Notes: generated by a model not told the origin, from the letters alone. DNA of 64,000 nt from Mastacembelus armatus (GCF_900324485.2 NC_046634.1:6837501-6901500), one strand, 5' to 3'; shown: positions 37,765 through 49,559, counted from the first letter of the stretch. Program-made: numbers and translations.

Positions 37765-40268
37765 ATGGATCAATTGAAACTGTGGGTCACCCTATTTCTG
37801 CCGTCGTTTGTGTGTTTTAACGTCAAAGGTACTGCTCATGAGCTTTACATTATAGAATTTATACAAGTCAGTAGGTTTTGACTCTGATACAAATAATATT
37901 TCTTTCCACAATTATTCTACAGGCAACAAAAGAACAAAATGTGATCAGTCATGTCATTTACAGAAAGTAAGCACACGTGTTGTTCAGTGATTTCTAATTT
38001 CTGTAATTGCAGAGACGGCTGTCACGATCCCACGTAAACAACCATACGTGTCTCAAATATGCAGCAATGGAACAGTGGATATCCTCACACTGATTGTGTG
38101 TAATGTGACAACAAGGAGCAAAAGAGAAATGTGTCGCCTGCTGTATAAATATGGACAGGGCTTTCAGAACGAATGTGGCTCCAATTTCACACTTCTGAAA
38201 AAGGATCAGACTGTTTTTCTCCATCTGACCAATTTAAAACCAGAGGATGGTGGGAAATACTCCTGTGAGTGTTCACATGCTCGTGGAACTGATATTTTAA
38301 ATTTCAGCATCACAGTCGGAGGTGAGTGCTTGGTTTATTTTCTTGCTTGGTTTATTTTCTTGCTTAGACTCTTCAGTTTTTGGATTTGTTTCATAGCTGT
38401 TTCTATTTGTCACCTGCACCGTTGGTCACATCAGTGACAATATGAATATATCAAACCAGGAATAAAGAAAATAACACATGCTGGTAATAGTGCACCTGTC
38501 TCAGGTGTATTTAGATTTGAACTTTGGTAATATAGCTTAAGTAGCTTAATAGTGAGAAATGATGTAGAACTTATAAAAATATTCTACTTGTACGTTCTGG
38601 AAAATTGATATATTGTCCAAATCAAAAACATGAGGTACAGATTCTAAAATGAGAAGATTCCAACACTAAATGTTCTTTTTTTCATTTATTTGGTTTTTAT
38701 TCTTTTTTTAGGAGATGAAGAGGTCGTCACTTCTTTAGCAATACTCTGTGTCACAGTGATTGCTATTGTTACTGCAGTAATCATTATTGGTGTTTTAATT
38801 GGACTCACCCTGAGAAAAAGACATTACAGGTAAAAATTCCTGTCACATACTTCGTAAGTGTTTGGGTGATAATATTTTCCTTTATGAAAATAGCAATGAA
38901 AGTTTTGTTGTAAAGCACAGAAAGCCTCTAATGCTTGTTAAAAATAATAGTAATTTTTTTTGTGTTTGGTTCCTGTATTCTTTATTTTCAGAGTTTATGG
39001 AAGAAGACAACAATCTGGATTATCTGGGAGTAAAACTTGCTGCTCTTTGGTGAGTAATGTGTAGTATTCTTGTGCTGTATACCACTCACAGTGTTCAAGT
39101 AGCAGTTTTGTACACAGTTTCATGTTGACTTACCTTCTATCCCAGCATTTATCCAGAGCAGCACAAGATGAGTGAATTTCATGTTGTTTCCTGTGACTGA
39201 GTGATTAAACAGAGTTTTGTATAAAAGACCTGCTAACAGAAGAGAATACACTCAGTGGAACCTAATTACACCTGCTTGGTAGCAGGTACTGTGGCATGTA
39301 CATCGTTTCGGTTCTGGATAAACCCAGCCACCACTGTTTTGATGAGTTTGGTTTTGTTTGTTTCTTTTCTCTTTGGTGGTCACACCAATTAAGCCGACTT
39401 GATTTGTCCGCGAATGTGAGAGTCATTACCACATGTGGTTCAAAGTGTTAAAATTGCAGGAAGAGGCAGTTTCTGCGATTCTGAAACCAGACTGTCATAT
39501 TGTAGTTTTGGTGACATTTATTGACCATGTTAATGTTAAAGGCGTCTCCACATGCATTATATAATTGGTTCAAGCCATATGATAATCTGTGTGGAGGAGC
39601 TTTAGCCAGAGGAAGCAACATGATTATTGTACAAGCTAAGAAAAGAGGATTTTGAGAGTGGATGGTTTGAGATTCTAGTCAGAGGGAACTGGGTGATATG
39701 TTTCAGTGTGAATCTGAATTTCAAAGCGTCAACCTTTTTTGGCCTAGTTCTTCCAACATGCTACTTTTAATACTTTAAATATCACGTACGAACATGGAAA
39801 CAGTTTAAGTAATGATGTAATTTAATGATTATGTTATGAATCCATTTTAGATGATTTCTAATCTATTATTAAAACTTCTGTTGCCCTGTGTGTGTGTGTG
39901 TGTGTGTGTGTGTAGCTTGGCTCTTTCATAGACCAGAGAAAATATACCAACCAGTAAAGCCACTGTAAAATGAAGTTATTTGTCAGAATGTACACACATT
40001 TATAAAGTGTCCCTTATTAGATATTCTTGGTTTGTTTTTGTAGGACCCAGATAAACCAGAAAAGCTTTATGCCAGTCTTCAGCTGCCGACAAGTGGTATC
40101 TACCAGACTATCTCTGCAGTGCAGCCTCAACAGGACACCAAGACATTTTCAGTCTGCAACAATACAGACACTGCCTGTTTGGAACAGAAAACAGATGAGA
40201 GTCAGACTGAAGCAAATGTGTATGAAAACATTGAGGCCAAAAGTCAAGACACCTTTATGAACACATAA
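37765..40268 (+). CDS. Set 1 IgSF receptor 1: single V-like domain, TM, ITAM-like tail
   Basis: Exons are 37765-37828 (signal peptide), 38013-38321 (V-like domain), 38712-38829 (TM), 38992-39049 and 40044-40268 (tail). All splice sites are GT/AG with phases 1-1-2-0, giving 257 residues. The signal peptide is MDQLKLWVTLFLPSFVCFNVK. The V-like domain (about 22-125) carries six Cys, EMCRLLY where the C-strand Trp would be, DQTVFLHLTNLKPEDGGKYS on the E-F strands and several N-glycosylation sequons. The TM core is SLAILCVTVIAIVTAVIII, with no charged residue. The tail has YASL at 192 and YQTI at 203 separated by seven residues, a full ITAM consensus, plus YENI at 243 (also a Grb2-type YxN). The likely role is a surface immune receptor signalling by its own tail; this is inferred, and the family was not recognised by name. 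A poly(A) signal lies at 40367-40372. Its V domain is roughly half identical to the other set 1 genes. Confidence 0.82.
39887..39914. repeat. (TG)n microsatellite
   Basis: A TG run in the last intron of set 1 receptor 1. Confidence 0.95.
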
Positions 40269-40755
40269 TATCTGGGACGGTGACAGTTGGTCAGAGTTTT
40301 TTGAGATTATAAAAAGCCCAAAGAGGATTGTGCTTTTAATAGCAGTAGCTTGGTGAAGTGATACATAATAAATCGCTTGTGTAGCAGTGCCATAACTATT
40401 TAAAGATACTGTGAAGTAGGTTTTGAAAATACAGAATCATGAATCTTTTTTTTTTTTGCAACCACCTCATTATGGGTTATATGCTGCTAACCCCTACACT
40501 CAGTGGTGGTTGAGTAAAGTCCAGTAATTTAAGGTGTAAATGAGTGTGGGTACTTTTTCTCACTGTTTTCTTTATGTTTATATGCTCTTGCTAACTCTTT
40601 GTGGTAAGATGAAAGAAGCAGTCATTGGATTTCCGTTTCAGAAGACTTTAGAAAACTGTATTGACATTGCTGTAAGGGCTGAGAATTTGAGGTTTATGTA
40701 GGTGAAGAGCAGAGCAGACAAGAATGTGTGTCCTCCTTACAGTTGCTTAATCAGT

Positions 40756-42023
40756 ATGGGTAGATGGAAACTGTGGCTTGTTCTGCTTCAGCTGCTGATT
40801 TTATTTATCAACAGTAAAGGTACTGTACAAAAATCATTGTTCTTACAATCTTTCTGTCTTCAATTTGGAGAATGCAGCAGTATATTTTCTTTAAGTTGCT
40901 CATTCTTGGAAAAATGTAAGTAATCATGCAATTCACCAAATTTAAAAACAGGATGAAACTTAACTGTTTTTGATTGATTGCAGCATCTCCTGTGAAAACC
41001 TCAGAGAGCTCATCATATATGAGTCCAGTTTGCACCAACGAAACACTGAATGTCATCATGCTGATAATATGTAAGATCAGCACAGAGAGGAGCGGAGAAG
41101 AAGAGTGTCGTCTGACGTACCGACATGATGGACACGACTTTGTGCATGAATGTGACTCCAGGTTCACATTTGTGACAAAGAATCAGACTGTATTTCTCCA
41201 CCTGAGCAGGTTAACACCAGAGGACAGTGGGAAGTACACCTGTGAGTGTTCGAGACCAGATGGAACAATTATTTTCCACCAAAACATCACTGTGGAAGGT
41301 AAAGGATTTCTTTTATTCCCTTTGGGTTTCATGCTTGACACGTTGCTCAGGTCATTTTCTAGTTTAACATTGTTGTGATGACACCAGTATGTGTCAAAGA
41401 AATAAAGCATGTTTTAATAATACGTGTAGTATGAGGTTATCTCTTGATCCTTCTCTACAAAAAGTAAATACTGGTCTTCTAACAAGATCTTTTTTTTTTT
41501 TTTGTTTTCAATGTTTAAGAGGGTGAAGATGACACATCTGCAGAATGGCCTTTCCTCAATGTTATAGTTGGTGTAATTATACTAATCTCTATAGCTGGAG
41601 TTACTCTGGGATTTAACCTCATACAACTTTGTCACAGGTAAGAAACTAATAGTGTTGATGGTAAATTAAATCATTTTAAGCATAAAATAGCTCAATATAG
41701 TTTACATGTTTACACTAGAAGTGAACGGCGTAATGTGAATTAGTCATTAGACTTATGTTTGTTTGCCTGACAGAAGACAACTGCAACCAATAACCAGTCA
41801 TTCAAACTCGGTACTGTACAACAAAATGTTTAAACTTTGTTTGCATTTCATTTGAATTGAAATAGACTGTATATGTAATTATTATTTTTTACTGTTTCTT
41901 TTTCAGGAACCACAACACATTGAACCATACAACAGCTTTATACAGAGAGAAAATGTGCTTTATTTAACTTCCAGCGTAGCTCAGTTTACTAGAGCTGATT
42001 CAAATTCAGAGATGCCTTTGTAG
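40756..42023 (+). CDS. Set 1 IgSF receptor 2: single V-like domain, TM, tyrosine tail
   Basis: Exons are 40756-40819, 40984-41298, 41520-41637, 41774-41810 and 41907-42023, giving 216 residues. Exon phases match receptor 1, and the signal (64 nt) and TM (118 nt) exons are the same length as there. The signal peptide is MGRWKLWLVLLQLLILFINS. The V-like domain has the same six-Cys layout (VCTN, IICK, EECRLTY, HECDS, YTCECS). The TM core is FLNVIVGVIILISIAGVTLG. The tail has YNSF (Tyr186) and YLTS (Tyr197), with the same 11-residue tyrosine spacing as receptor 1, but the second motif lacks the hydrophobic +3 residue. Its V exon differs from copies 3 and 4 at only 5 and 4 of 315 nt, while its TM and tail are clearly different. 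Confidence 0.8.
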
Positions 42024-42904
42024 AGCTTTTATTATTCAGCATCTGCTTTGAGGTGATGCATGTTTTTCATACAAGGATAGGATGTACATTTCATTCTAAA
42101 ACCTAATTACTTCATATAAACATTCTGTAAGTTTAAGAACAATTATTATTATGATATGAACCATTAAAATGTAACTGAATCTGTTCTTTTGATTTCAGCT
42201 ACTCAGTTTGTCAAACACTGTACCTGTAAACTTGCAGTAGTTAAACGTTTAAATATAGATGGGTTGAATTTAAACAAGCATTGCTGCAAATGCCTTGGTG
42301 GCATGTTGAAGGTTCATTATGTGAATTCAAATTTAAACACAAAATGTCTGCCAGTGCTTTTGAACTTAGTAACGTAAGCATGGTGCAGGTTGCTGTCATG
42401 TCTTTTTGAGATCAGTCAGGCTTTAGTGAATTAGGTGTCAACCTGACCAGACACCAACTGTAATATCTCAGCTTCCCACATGTTCCCACCTGTGGGAACA
42501 TGCTATGAAGGTTACCCACATGTAGCAGGGCTTTAAAGAGAGACTCCCCAGTGAAAAAATCAACTTTAAGTTTTGGCCTTATGCAAAAATTTGAGTTTAA
42601 ACTCTGGATAATATCTTCACAGGCACCATACTGGCTGAAGGGTTCAAGGTTTGTTTGCATGAGTATATCCGTCGTACCTGCTGTGATTATCCATTTGGGG
42701 AAAGCAACTGATCAGGCTTGTGTTTCACATTCTGTGGAAAGTACCGAGATTGAGGCTTGTCTTTATACTAAAATAATGTGGGTATATCTTATTTGACCTG
42801 TGTGAGGTCTGACTCAGAGGTTTGGGTAATAAAAAGGCTGCGCTTGTCCTCGTCCCTTCAGCGCAGCAATACTCTTAACGCTCATTGAACTCCTCTCTGA
42901 CAAG

Positions 42905-43446
42905 ATGGATCAAAGAAAACTGTGGCTTGCTCTGCTTCTTCCCCTGCTTGTTTTCACCATGAAAGTAATGTACACAAGCGTTTGATGGCAAATTTTCTGA
43001 TGCTTATGTACTGACACTTAGCAAGTGCTAAATCAGTGATTGTGCTTCATATTACATTTTCTATGAATGATTGTCGTGACTAAAACAAGACGATATCTAA
43101 TTCAGTCACTGATCTTTGTGATTGATCGCAGCATCTCCTGTGAAAACCTCAGAGAGCTCATCATATATGAGTCCAGTTTGCACCAATGAAACACTGAATG
43201 TCATCATGCTGATAATATGTAAGATCAGCACAGAGAGGAGCGGAGAAGAAGAGTGTCGTCTGACGTACCGACATGATGGACACGACTTTGTGCATGAATG
43301 TGACTCCAGGTTCACATTTGTGACAAAGAATCAGACTGTATTTCTCCACCTGAGCAGTTTAACACCAGAGGACAGTGGGAACTACACCTGTGAGTGTTCG
43401 AGACCAGATGGAACAATTATTTTCCACCAAACTATCACTGTGGAAG
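42905..43446 (+). pseudogene. Set 1 IgSF copy 3: truncated, probably non-functional
   Basis: A signal exon (42905-42967; MDQRKLWLALLLPLLVFTMK) and a V exon (43132-43446) are present. No TM or tail exon was found before the next gene starts at 44664. At the end of exon 1 the AAAGGT donor context of receptors 1 and 2 has become AAAGTAATG. One G is missing, so splicing at the remaining GT shifts frame and meets a stop within four codons. The V exon itself is open and 98-99% identical to copies 2 and 4. It is most likely a partial duplicate kept similar by gene conversion. It could instead supply its V exon to transcripts running into copy 4, but no such transcript can be shown from sequence. Confidence 0.65.
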
Positions 43447-43682
43447 GTAAAGGATTTCTTTTATTCCCTTTGGGTTTCATGCTTGACACGTTGTTCAGGT
43501 CAGTTTTTTCTTTGTTTTTTTTTTTTTTTTCTTGTTTTGTTTTCTTAAGTCCACCTGGAAAAGAATAAAATACACTGTGCTACTTCGTACAGTAGAGTGT
43601 GTTTTAAATCACAAAGAACAGTATCTTAATGTAGAAATGAGCACTGTCTTGTTTGTGCACCTGGTAATGACTGCATACTGTT

Positions 43683-43694
43683 TAATATATATAT

Positions 43695-43726
<32 letters not shown>

Positions 43727-43728
43727 TC
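43683..43728. repeat. (AT)n microsatellite
   Basis: TA repeats with one interruption lie downstream of the V exon of copy 3. Confidence 0.95.
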
Positions 43729-44048
43729 TTCTTGCAGCATAAAAATTAAAATTGTCATCAGTTAGTAGTATGTGATTACACGGGTTTCCAATACTCAACT
43801 AACGATAATGTTCCTTTGGTTTCTGTCCATTGTTTGAATATTGATAAGTGATTAATCTTTCTAGGATAAAATAAAGTTTAATCAGTTGTACTGTATAATT
43901 TCAAAGAAGTCAATTTACGATTGATAGTTATTTCATACACACAAGCTGCTTTTTCTGCTACTGCTCAAAAACTTCAGATTGTTTGAATGTTGGTGCATAA
44001 ACAGGCCAACATTTTGATTCACTCCTGGACAATATAAAGTCAAGTTTT

Positions 44049-44241
44049 GGTTTTTTTTTTGTTTTTTTTTTTGTGTGCGCGCGTCAAGCCATAACTGTGC
44101 ACGGTGAAGGCATCATGTCGGTTTCCTGATGAACGAGATGAGGCACATAAACTGCAAAAAGCTTCTGAGACCACACTGTTCACTATTTACGAGTCAGGCC
44201 TCTAAATGCGTGCAAACACTTTTTTTTTTTTTTTTTTTTTC
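44049..44241. repeat. Paired poly-T tracts
   Basis: T-rich runs at about 44049-44072 and 44219-44241 flank a short GC-containing stretch. No element was identified. Confidence 0.6.
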
Positions 44242-44663
44242 TCGGAGCCCAATGAAAGTGGTCTGACCTCTGGCCCTAACCAGAATCGGGTCCAACCTTA
44301 GTCCAAGCATGTGACTCAACCCAATGACCATAGGAGATTTTTGAAAATGAATATTGTGAAAATGTTTGTTTCACTGAAAAGACTTTTAAAAAGAAAAGTG
44401 GTGTGATTGAAGTCACTGAGATATTGTCATTTTTATGGTCTAAAAATGTTTTGGGTTTATGCTCTTGCTCACTCTTTTACCTTCAGCGTGTCTTAATATG
44501 AAAGCAGAAGAGGCCTTTAGAAGCACTTCCTCTTCAGAAGACGTTGTTTCAGCTCGTACCTGTGAGAGCAGAGTTTGAGGTTTATGTTTGGGTCACCAGA
44601 AAACAGTTCAGATGAGTACGTGCTGCCTCCACTCACTTCAGCTGACTGCTGCTTTGGACCAGT

Positions 44664-46286
44664 ATGGGTGGATGGATTCTGTGCTTTGTTCTGCTGCTGC
44701 CGATGACTGTGTGTATTGAAGGTACTGTACAGTAACTAGTTTTAATAATAATCCATATAATAATAAATACAACAGCTAATGTGATGTGATAATTACAAAA
44801 TACACGAACACAGCAAGTGTTAATGTTAATTTACTGACTGTTTCTGTTGATTATTGGATCGCAGCATCTCCTGTGAAAACCTCAGAGAGCTCATCATATA
44901 TGAGTCCAGTTTGCACCAATGAAACACTGAATGTCATCATGCTGATAATATGTAAGATCAGCACAGAGAGGAGAGGAGAAGAAGAGTGTCGTCTGACGTA
45001 CCGACATGATGGACACGACTTTGTGCATGAATGTGACTCCAGGTTCACATTTGTGACAAAGAATCAGACTGTATTTCTCCACCTGAGCAGTTTAACACCA
45101 GAGGACAGTGGGAACTACACCTGTGAGTGTTCGAGACCAGATGGAACAATTATTTTCCACCAAAACATCACTGTGGAAGGTAAAGGATTTCTTTTTTTTT
45201 ACCTTTGTCATGCTTGATATATTGGTTGGGTTATTTTCTAGTTTGTGGTAAGTGTTACAAATATACGTATAGGTTTACTGAATAAATCAACTTCTACAGT
45301 AATCATGCCAGTACAAGTGTCTTTGAGGTTTGCTGATTTACAAACTTTGATATTTCAGTAATGTGTTATGCCAGACTCTGTAGAGCCTCATAAATATTCT
45401 CTTACAATTAATTTACAAAGTAAATATCAGTTTCCTTTTCCTGGCTTCTTCCAGGTGAAGGTCCCAGCAGTCCTGCAGAAATGGGTGTTCCTTTTATTTT
45501 GATTGGTGCCACTACAGTCATCGTCATAACTGGAGTTATCCTGGGATTTATCTACAGAGGACTGAGTCATGGGTCAGATATCACTGTAACACTGGTATTT
45601 ATAGGAAGTATTAATAATTTAGGGTTTTGCGGTTGAAAGTAACTACCAGCTGCGTCGTTGAACACATTAATGTAGTTACAGTTATAATCTAAAAATAAAC
45701 TTTGTGAAGTAATGAGTATATTTACTTTTGCTGCTTTGAGTATATTTTGATACTAATAGGTCTTTGCTGTTCCTTAATGCTTTGAATGCCGCCTCTTCAT
45801 TCGTAACAGATGAGCTGAGCACTGTGGTTACTGTTGCTAATTTTAATACTGCAATATTATTTTTAGTAAATGATCTGTCTGATCTTGTCTTGTTTATGAG
45901 CAGACCACATAGTGCAGAGAGAATAATTAAGAAGTTTCGTTACTGACGCAGTTTGGTTTGTCCTTTCACCCAACAGACAACGACCAGAACCACAGAGCAG
46001 TCGTCCGAGCAAGGTATGTACAGAAAAACATTATTCCCTCTTCATTTGTTCATTTGTGTGGTTTGTTTAATTTGAATCATTAAAAAAAAAAAAAAAAACA
46101 TGCATCTCTCTGCAGGAGCCAGAAGACATTGAGCCGTACAGCACCTTCTTAAGGAGAGAGAGTGGACTTTATTCGACTGTCAAAATATGCAGTTCTAATG
46201 TGAATACTAATACTAACCTATTGACCACAGAGGGCATGAATATTGCATTGTTTGAAGAGCATGACATAAACTCTGTTCCCATATGA
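44664..46286 (+). CDS. Set 1 IgSF receptor 4: single V-like domain, TM, tyrosine tail
   Basis: Exons are 44664-44721, 44865-45179, 45455-45572, 45977-46013 and 46116-46286, giving 232 residues with all phases closing. The signal peptide is MGGWILCFVLLLPMTVCIE. The V-like domain is almost identical to copies 2 and 3, with six Cys, EECRLTY and a Trp-less core. The TM core is VPFILIGATTVIVITGVILG. The tail has YSTF (Tyr184) and YSTV (Tyr195) with seven residues between motifs, an ITAM-like arrangement with Phe and Val at the +3 positions, followed by an Asn-rich extension ending INSVPI. A poly(A) signal lies at 46476-46481. A short poly-A tract (about 46082-46098) lies just upstream of the last acceptor. 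Function as a signalling surface receptor is inferred. Confidence 0.8.
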
Positions 46287-46725
46287 TGCGTATTTTAGTC
46301 TTTGTATAAGTGAAAGTAGACCTGTTGTCCACAAGAGGGCACTCTTCTGTTTTGTGCTCTGTTTACTTCTCACAATTTCAAATTTCCAGAGAATTTGTTT
46401 TGTTCAGTGACTTGAAAGAAGAAAGAATTACACTCTCCCATGAATGTAACGCTGACCTGAATCAGTTGTGTGATAAATAAACTCTTTTGATTCAATTGAT
46501 GTCAACTATTCAAAGCGACTCTAAACCCCGAACTCATTTTCAGGTTCTCAGTTGTTTTACCGCCGTTGTCTACTGCACAACAAGTATCACTTCATTATGT
46601 GCAAACAAATACCAGACATGAGCTTAGTGTAGTCTCTATAATGATCACAGAGGAACAGGAGACAAAGGTATCATTTGCTGGTTACTTTAATTTTTGCCTA
46701 TGTACTTTTAACTTGTCTTTTGTTT

Positions 46726-46790
46726 CTGTAAGGCACTTTGTTTTACTCTGTATGAAGTGTGCTATATAAATATACTTGGCTGCCTGCCTT
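46726..46790 (+). mobile_element. Possible L2-like LINE 3' tail fragment
   Basis: The segment AAGGCACTTTGTTTTACTCT followed by GAAGTGTGCTATATAAATA resembles the conserved 3' end seen on many teleost L2/CR1-like LINE copies, as I remember it. No ORF remains. The call rests on a short similarity only. Confidence 0.4.
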
Positions 46791-47266
46791 GCTCAATATG
46801 AATGAGAATGACCTTACGATTTTCACCTGGCCAGTTTAACACATGTTCACTGAATGTTACTCTGAGGTGGGTATTTAATTTGTTTTTATTCACTGGCTTA
46901 ATGATTTACAGTGGCTAACACTTCACTCTGGGTAGTTGGTGTCTAGTATTCATGCCTGTATTTCTCCAGATGTGTCTATAAGTGTTATTTCTTCAGTGTG
47001 CATAGTGAATCATTTTAGAGTGCACAATGTGGTGTACCAAACAGGCTGCAGTACAAGTATAAATGTATAAAGTTTAATATGAACTTAGTTTTGGATGTCA
47101 CATTTATTATATTGTAGAAATCTACAGTGTGATTGGTGTGAATTTCTTTTCAAGTTAAGGAATGAAATGTTTTGTTTTTACGTTAAGAAGACTCAGACTG
47201 TAAATGCCTCGTTTTCCTCAGTTTGTTGTTCCCCCTCTTTATTTTGACTTTCTTTTTTATGTACAG

Positions 47267-47330
47267 AGGAAGTGGACAGTATCTTACTGACGCTCACAAA
47301 CCCCCTGAGCAGAAACCCCCCTGGACTGTG
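47267..47330 (+). other. Orphan tail-exon candidate
   Basis: A strong acceptor (pyrimidine tract then TACAG) precedes 64 open nucleotides, followed by the donor GTGAGT at 47331. In the phase used by the fourth exon of the set 1 receptors (one base completing AG, then full codons) it encodes RGSGQYLTDAHKPPEQKPPW then TV. The set 1 fourth exons are 58, 37 and 37 nt with the same phases. It may be an alternative tail exon of receptor 4 or a relic of a lost copy. No matching TM or terminal exon was found beside it. Confidence 0.3.
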
Positions 47331-47924
47331 GTGAGTGGTATATATATTCCTGGTCATCTGGTAAATACATAATGTCTATCTTTAATGTATGGAAAGGCCA
47401 ATTGCAGCTCATATTACTGAGGTCAATAAATTTGGTTATTTCAGCGTAATACAGTTTGAAAGGAAATGAGTCAGCTGTCCCTGTTGTGGTGGGAAAATCA
47501 TTTGACCAGGTCACCATGTTCGAGCATGAAAACTGCATGTGACTGAATTGACTATGCAGGTCAACATGTAAAGACAGAATAAAAACTAGGCGAATTGGAT
47601 AACTGATGGTGGCTGAAAGGCTTAGTGAGTCATAGCATTTGGATATTTATTAAGTCCATGTGGCACCAGTGTAGTTTGTAGTTTAGCCATAGCAGAAGAA
47701 AGGTAGATGTAAGGCCGTGTCATACCACCATGAGGGAGTAGGATTTAAAGGCAGCTTGGCTCAGGGCTCCCTGTCCAATGTCTAAGTGGATTTATAACAG
47801 CATGGCTTGATACCTACTGCAGAGCCTAATGATCAGTCAAGCAGAACTGGTACAGAGATAAATTATACAGTCAAAGAAGGGAGTCCTGTGACCAAAATAT
47901 TTCATGCTGTAATCTAGATCAGGT

Positions 47925-48028
47925 GGGTGCTTATTTACTGGCTTATATTATTATAATATATAATATATATAATATAATATTATAATATAAACCAGTAAAT
48001 AAGCACCCAACTGGTGCTTATTTACTGG
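47925..48028. repeat. AT-rich inverted repeat with third arm copy
   Basis: GGGTGCTTATTTACTGG (47925-47941) is exactly inverted at 47992-48008 around an AT-rich core. A third copy, GGTGCTTATTTACTGG, follows in the first orientation at 48013-48028. It looks like a small palindromic element or a partly duplicated MITE end. Confidence 0.6.
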
Positions 48029-49559
48029 TTTATATTATTGTCATGTTAAGGCTTAGAATTATATCTGTCAGCTGCCAGGTAGGATAGGTACTTCCCTAGG
48101 TACTTCCTGAAAACACCTTTTGTACCTTGAACGATAAGATATTTAAAAATTATTGCATTATATCTGCATCCATAGTTCACCAGCTGTGTCATGAATTTGC
48201 TACACCTTTTAAACAGTTTTGTAGTTGTGTAATCTCAATGATTCATACTTACATCACTTTAAAGTGTAATTAGTGAAATTTAAAAACCAGTATTGAGAAA
48301 CATATCAAAATAGGTTTCATTATTCAATTTAGTTTTAGTTTTCATTTGAATATGAAGCACTTTGTAATCAGATTCTAGGGAAGAACAATTTAGCTAACTT
48401 TAGTTAACTTCCTCTGTTGCTGTTCTCTAACAGATTTCACAGGACTTCATAGAATATGTGCAGTTGTTGATGCTTGTCAGTTGTCTGACCCACATTCTCT
48501 GTCATCACGTGACAGCCCTGTCTTTCCTGCTGTGGTTAATTTCTAATGAAAAGCACAGGAAAGAGCTACTTCAAACAGAACTGTCAATACACCAGCAACA
48601 ATGCACCCTGGGAAAAATTTCTTTGCAATCAAGTTTCATGAAGCTGTGAGGTATTTTTTAAATACCGTTTCAGGATTACAAATGTCCATTATATTTGGGG
48701 TGTGATGTGACACCACTGCCCACCACATTTTTTGGTAAAACTTATGACTATTAAATATCTTATGCAGAAGTTACAGAAGTTGCAGAAGTATTTTCCCATT
48801 GTATCCAGTGTGGAGCAATGACTTGTGGTAAACCCATACCTAGATGTCACCCAGAAGTACATACCTGTTATATTCTCAAATTGTGGACTTCCCCTCTGTG
48901 CTTGTGAGCATTGGTTCGAGCTGACTGGAATGATATATGTCAAAAAGCACATGACTACGACTGTATTAACTGTACATGAACATGTATTCTGCTGGGAATT
49001 GTGTTAAAACCTCAAAAGACAAAGCGCCACATACCAGTGCACAGTAATCTACTTCTGTTTTTGGGCAGGGGTTTTTTTTACCACTTGTGATTACTAGTGT
49101 AAATACAGTGCAGTACACAATTTACTGGCATTGACAATAATAATATTAACACAGGGAGTAGTAATGTGAATCAGCAAGTTTCAGATGACGCTGAGGTTTT
49201 TATTTATTTTTAACATAAAAAGATTATTTAAAACACAAAAAAGACCTGGAAATGAAACAAATGTGACTGGACAGGTCAAAAGGCTTTATATCATAGACCG
49301 CCCCAAACTTGAATACAAAAAAATCTCAGGAATAATTCATGGAAATATGGTTATTTACTGTTAGTACATCTGCAGGGGCTCATTTAAGGCGACTATTCCT
49401 CTGAAGTATCCTCATTTTTCTTTAAAAAATTAATCAGATCAAAAAATAAACCATTTTACACTGTAGTCTCTTTAGACCCGCCTACTTGATTCAGTTTCGT
49501 TGGGCAGATTAAAAGCCTCTGCACAGGAAAAACTGAAAGCTCCCTGCAGACTGCTGAAG

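Larger units (their letters stand above)
46287..49559. other. Intergenic region between set 1 and CD200-like genes
   Basis: It contains the receptor 4 3'UTR, a short LINE-tail-like sequence (46726-46790), an exon-like segment (47267-47330) and an AT-rich inverted repeat (47925-48028). No complete gene was recognised. Confidence 0.55.
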
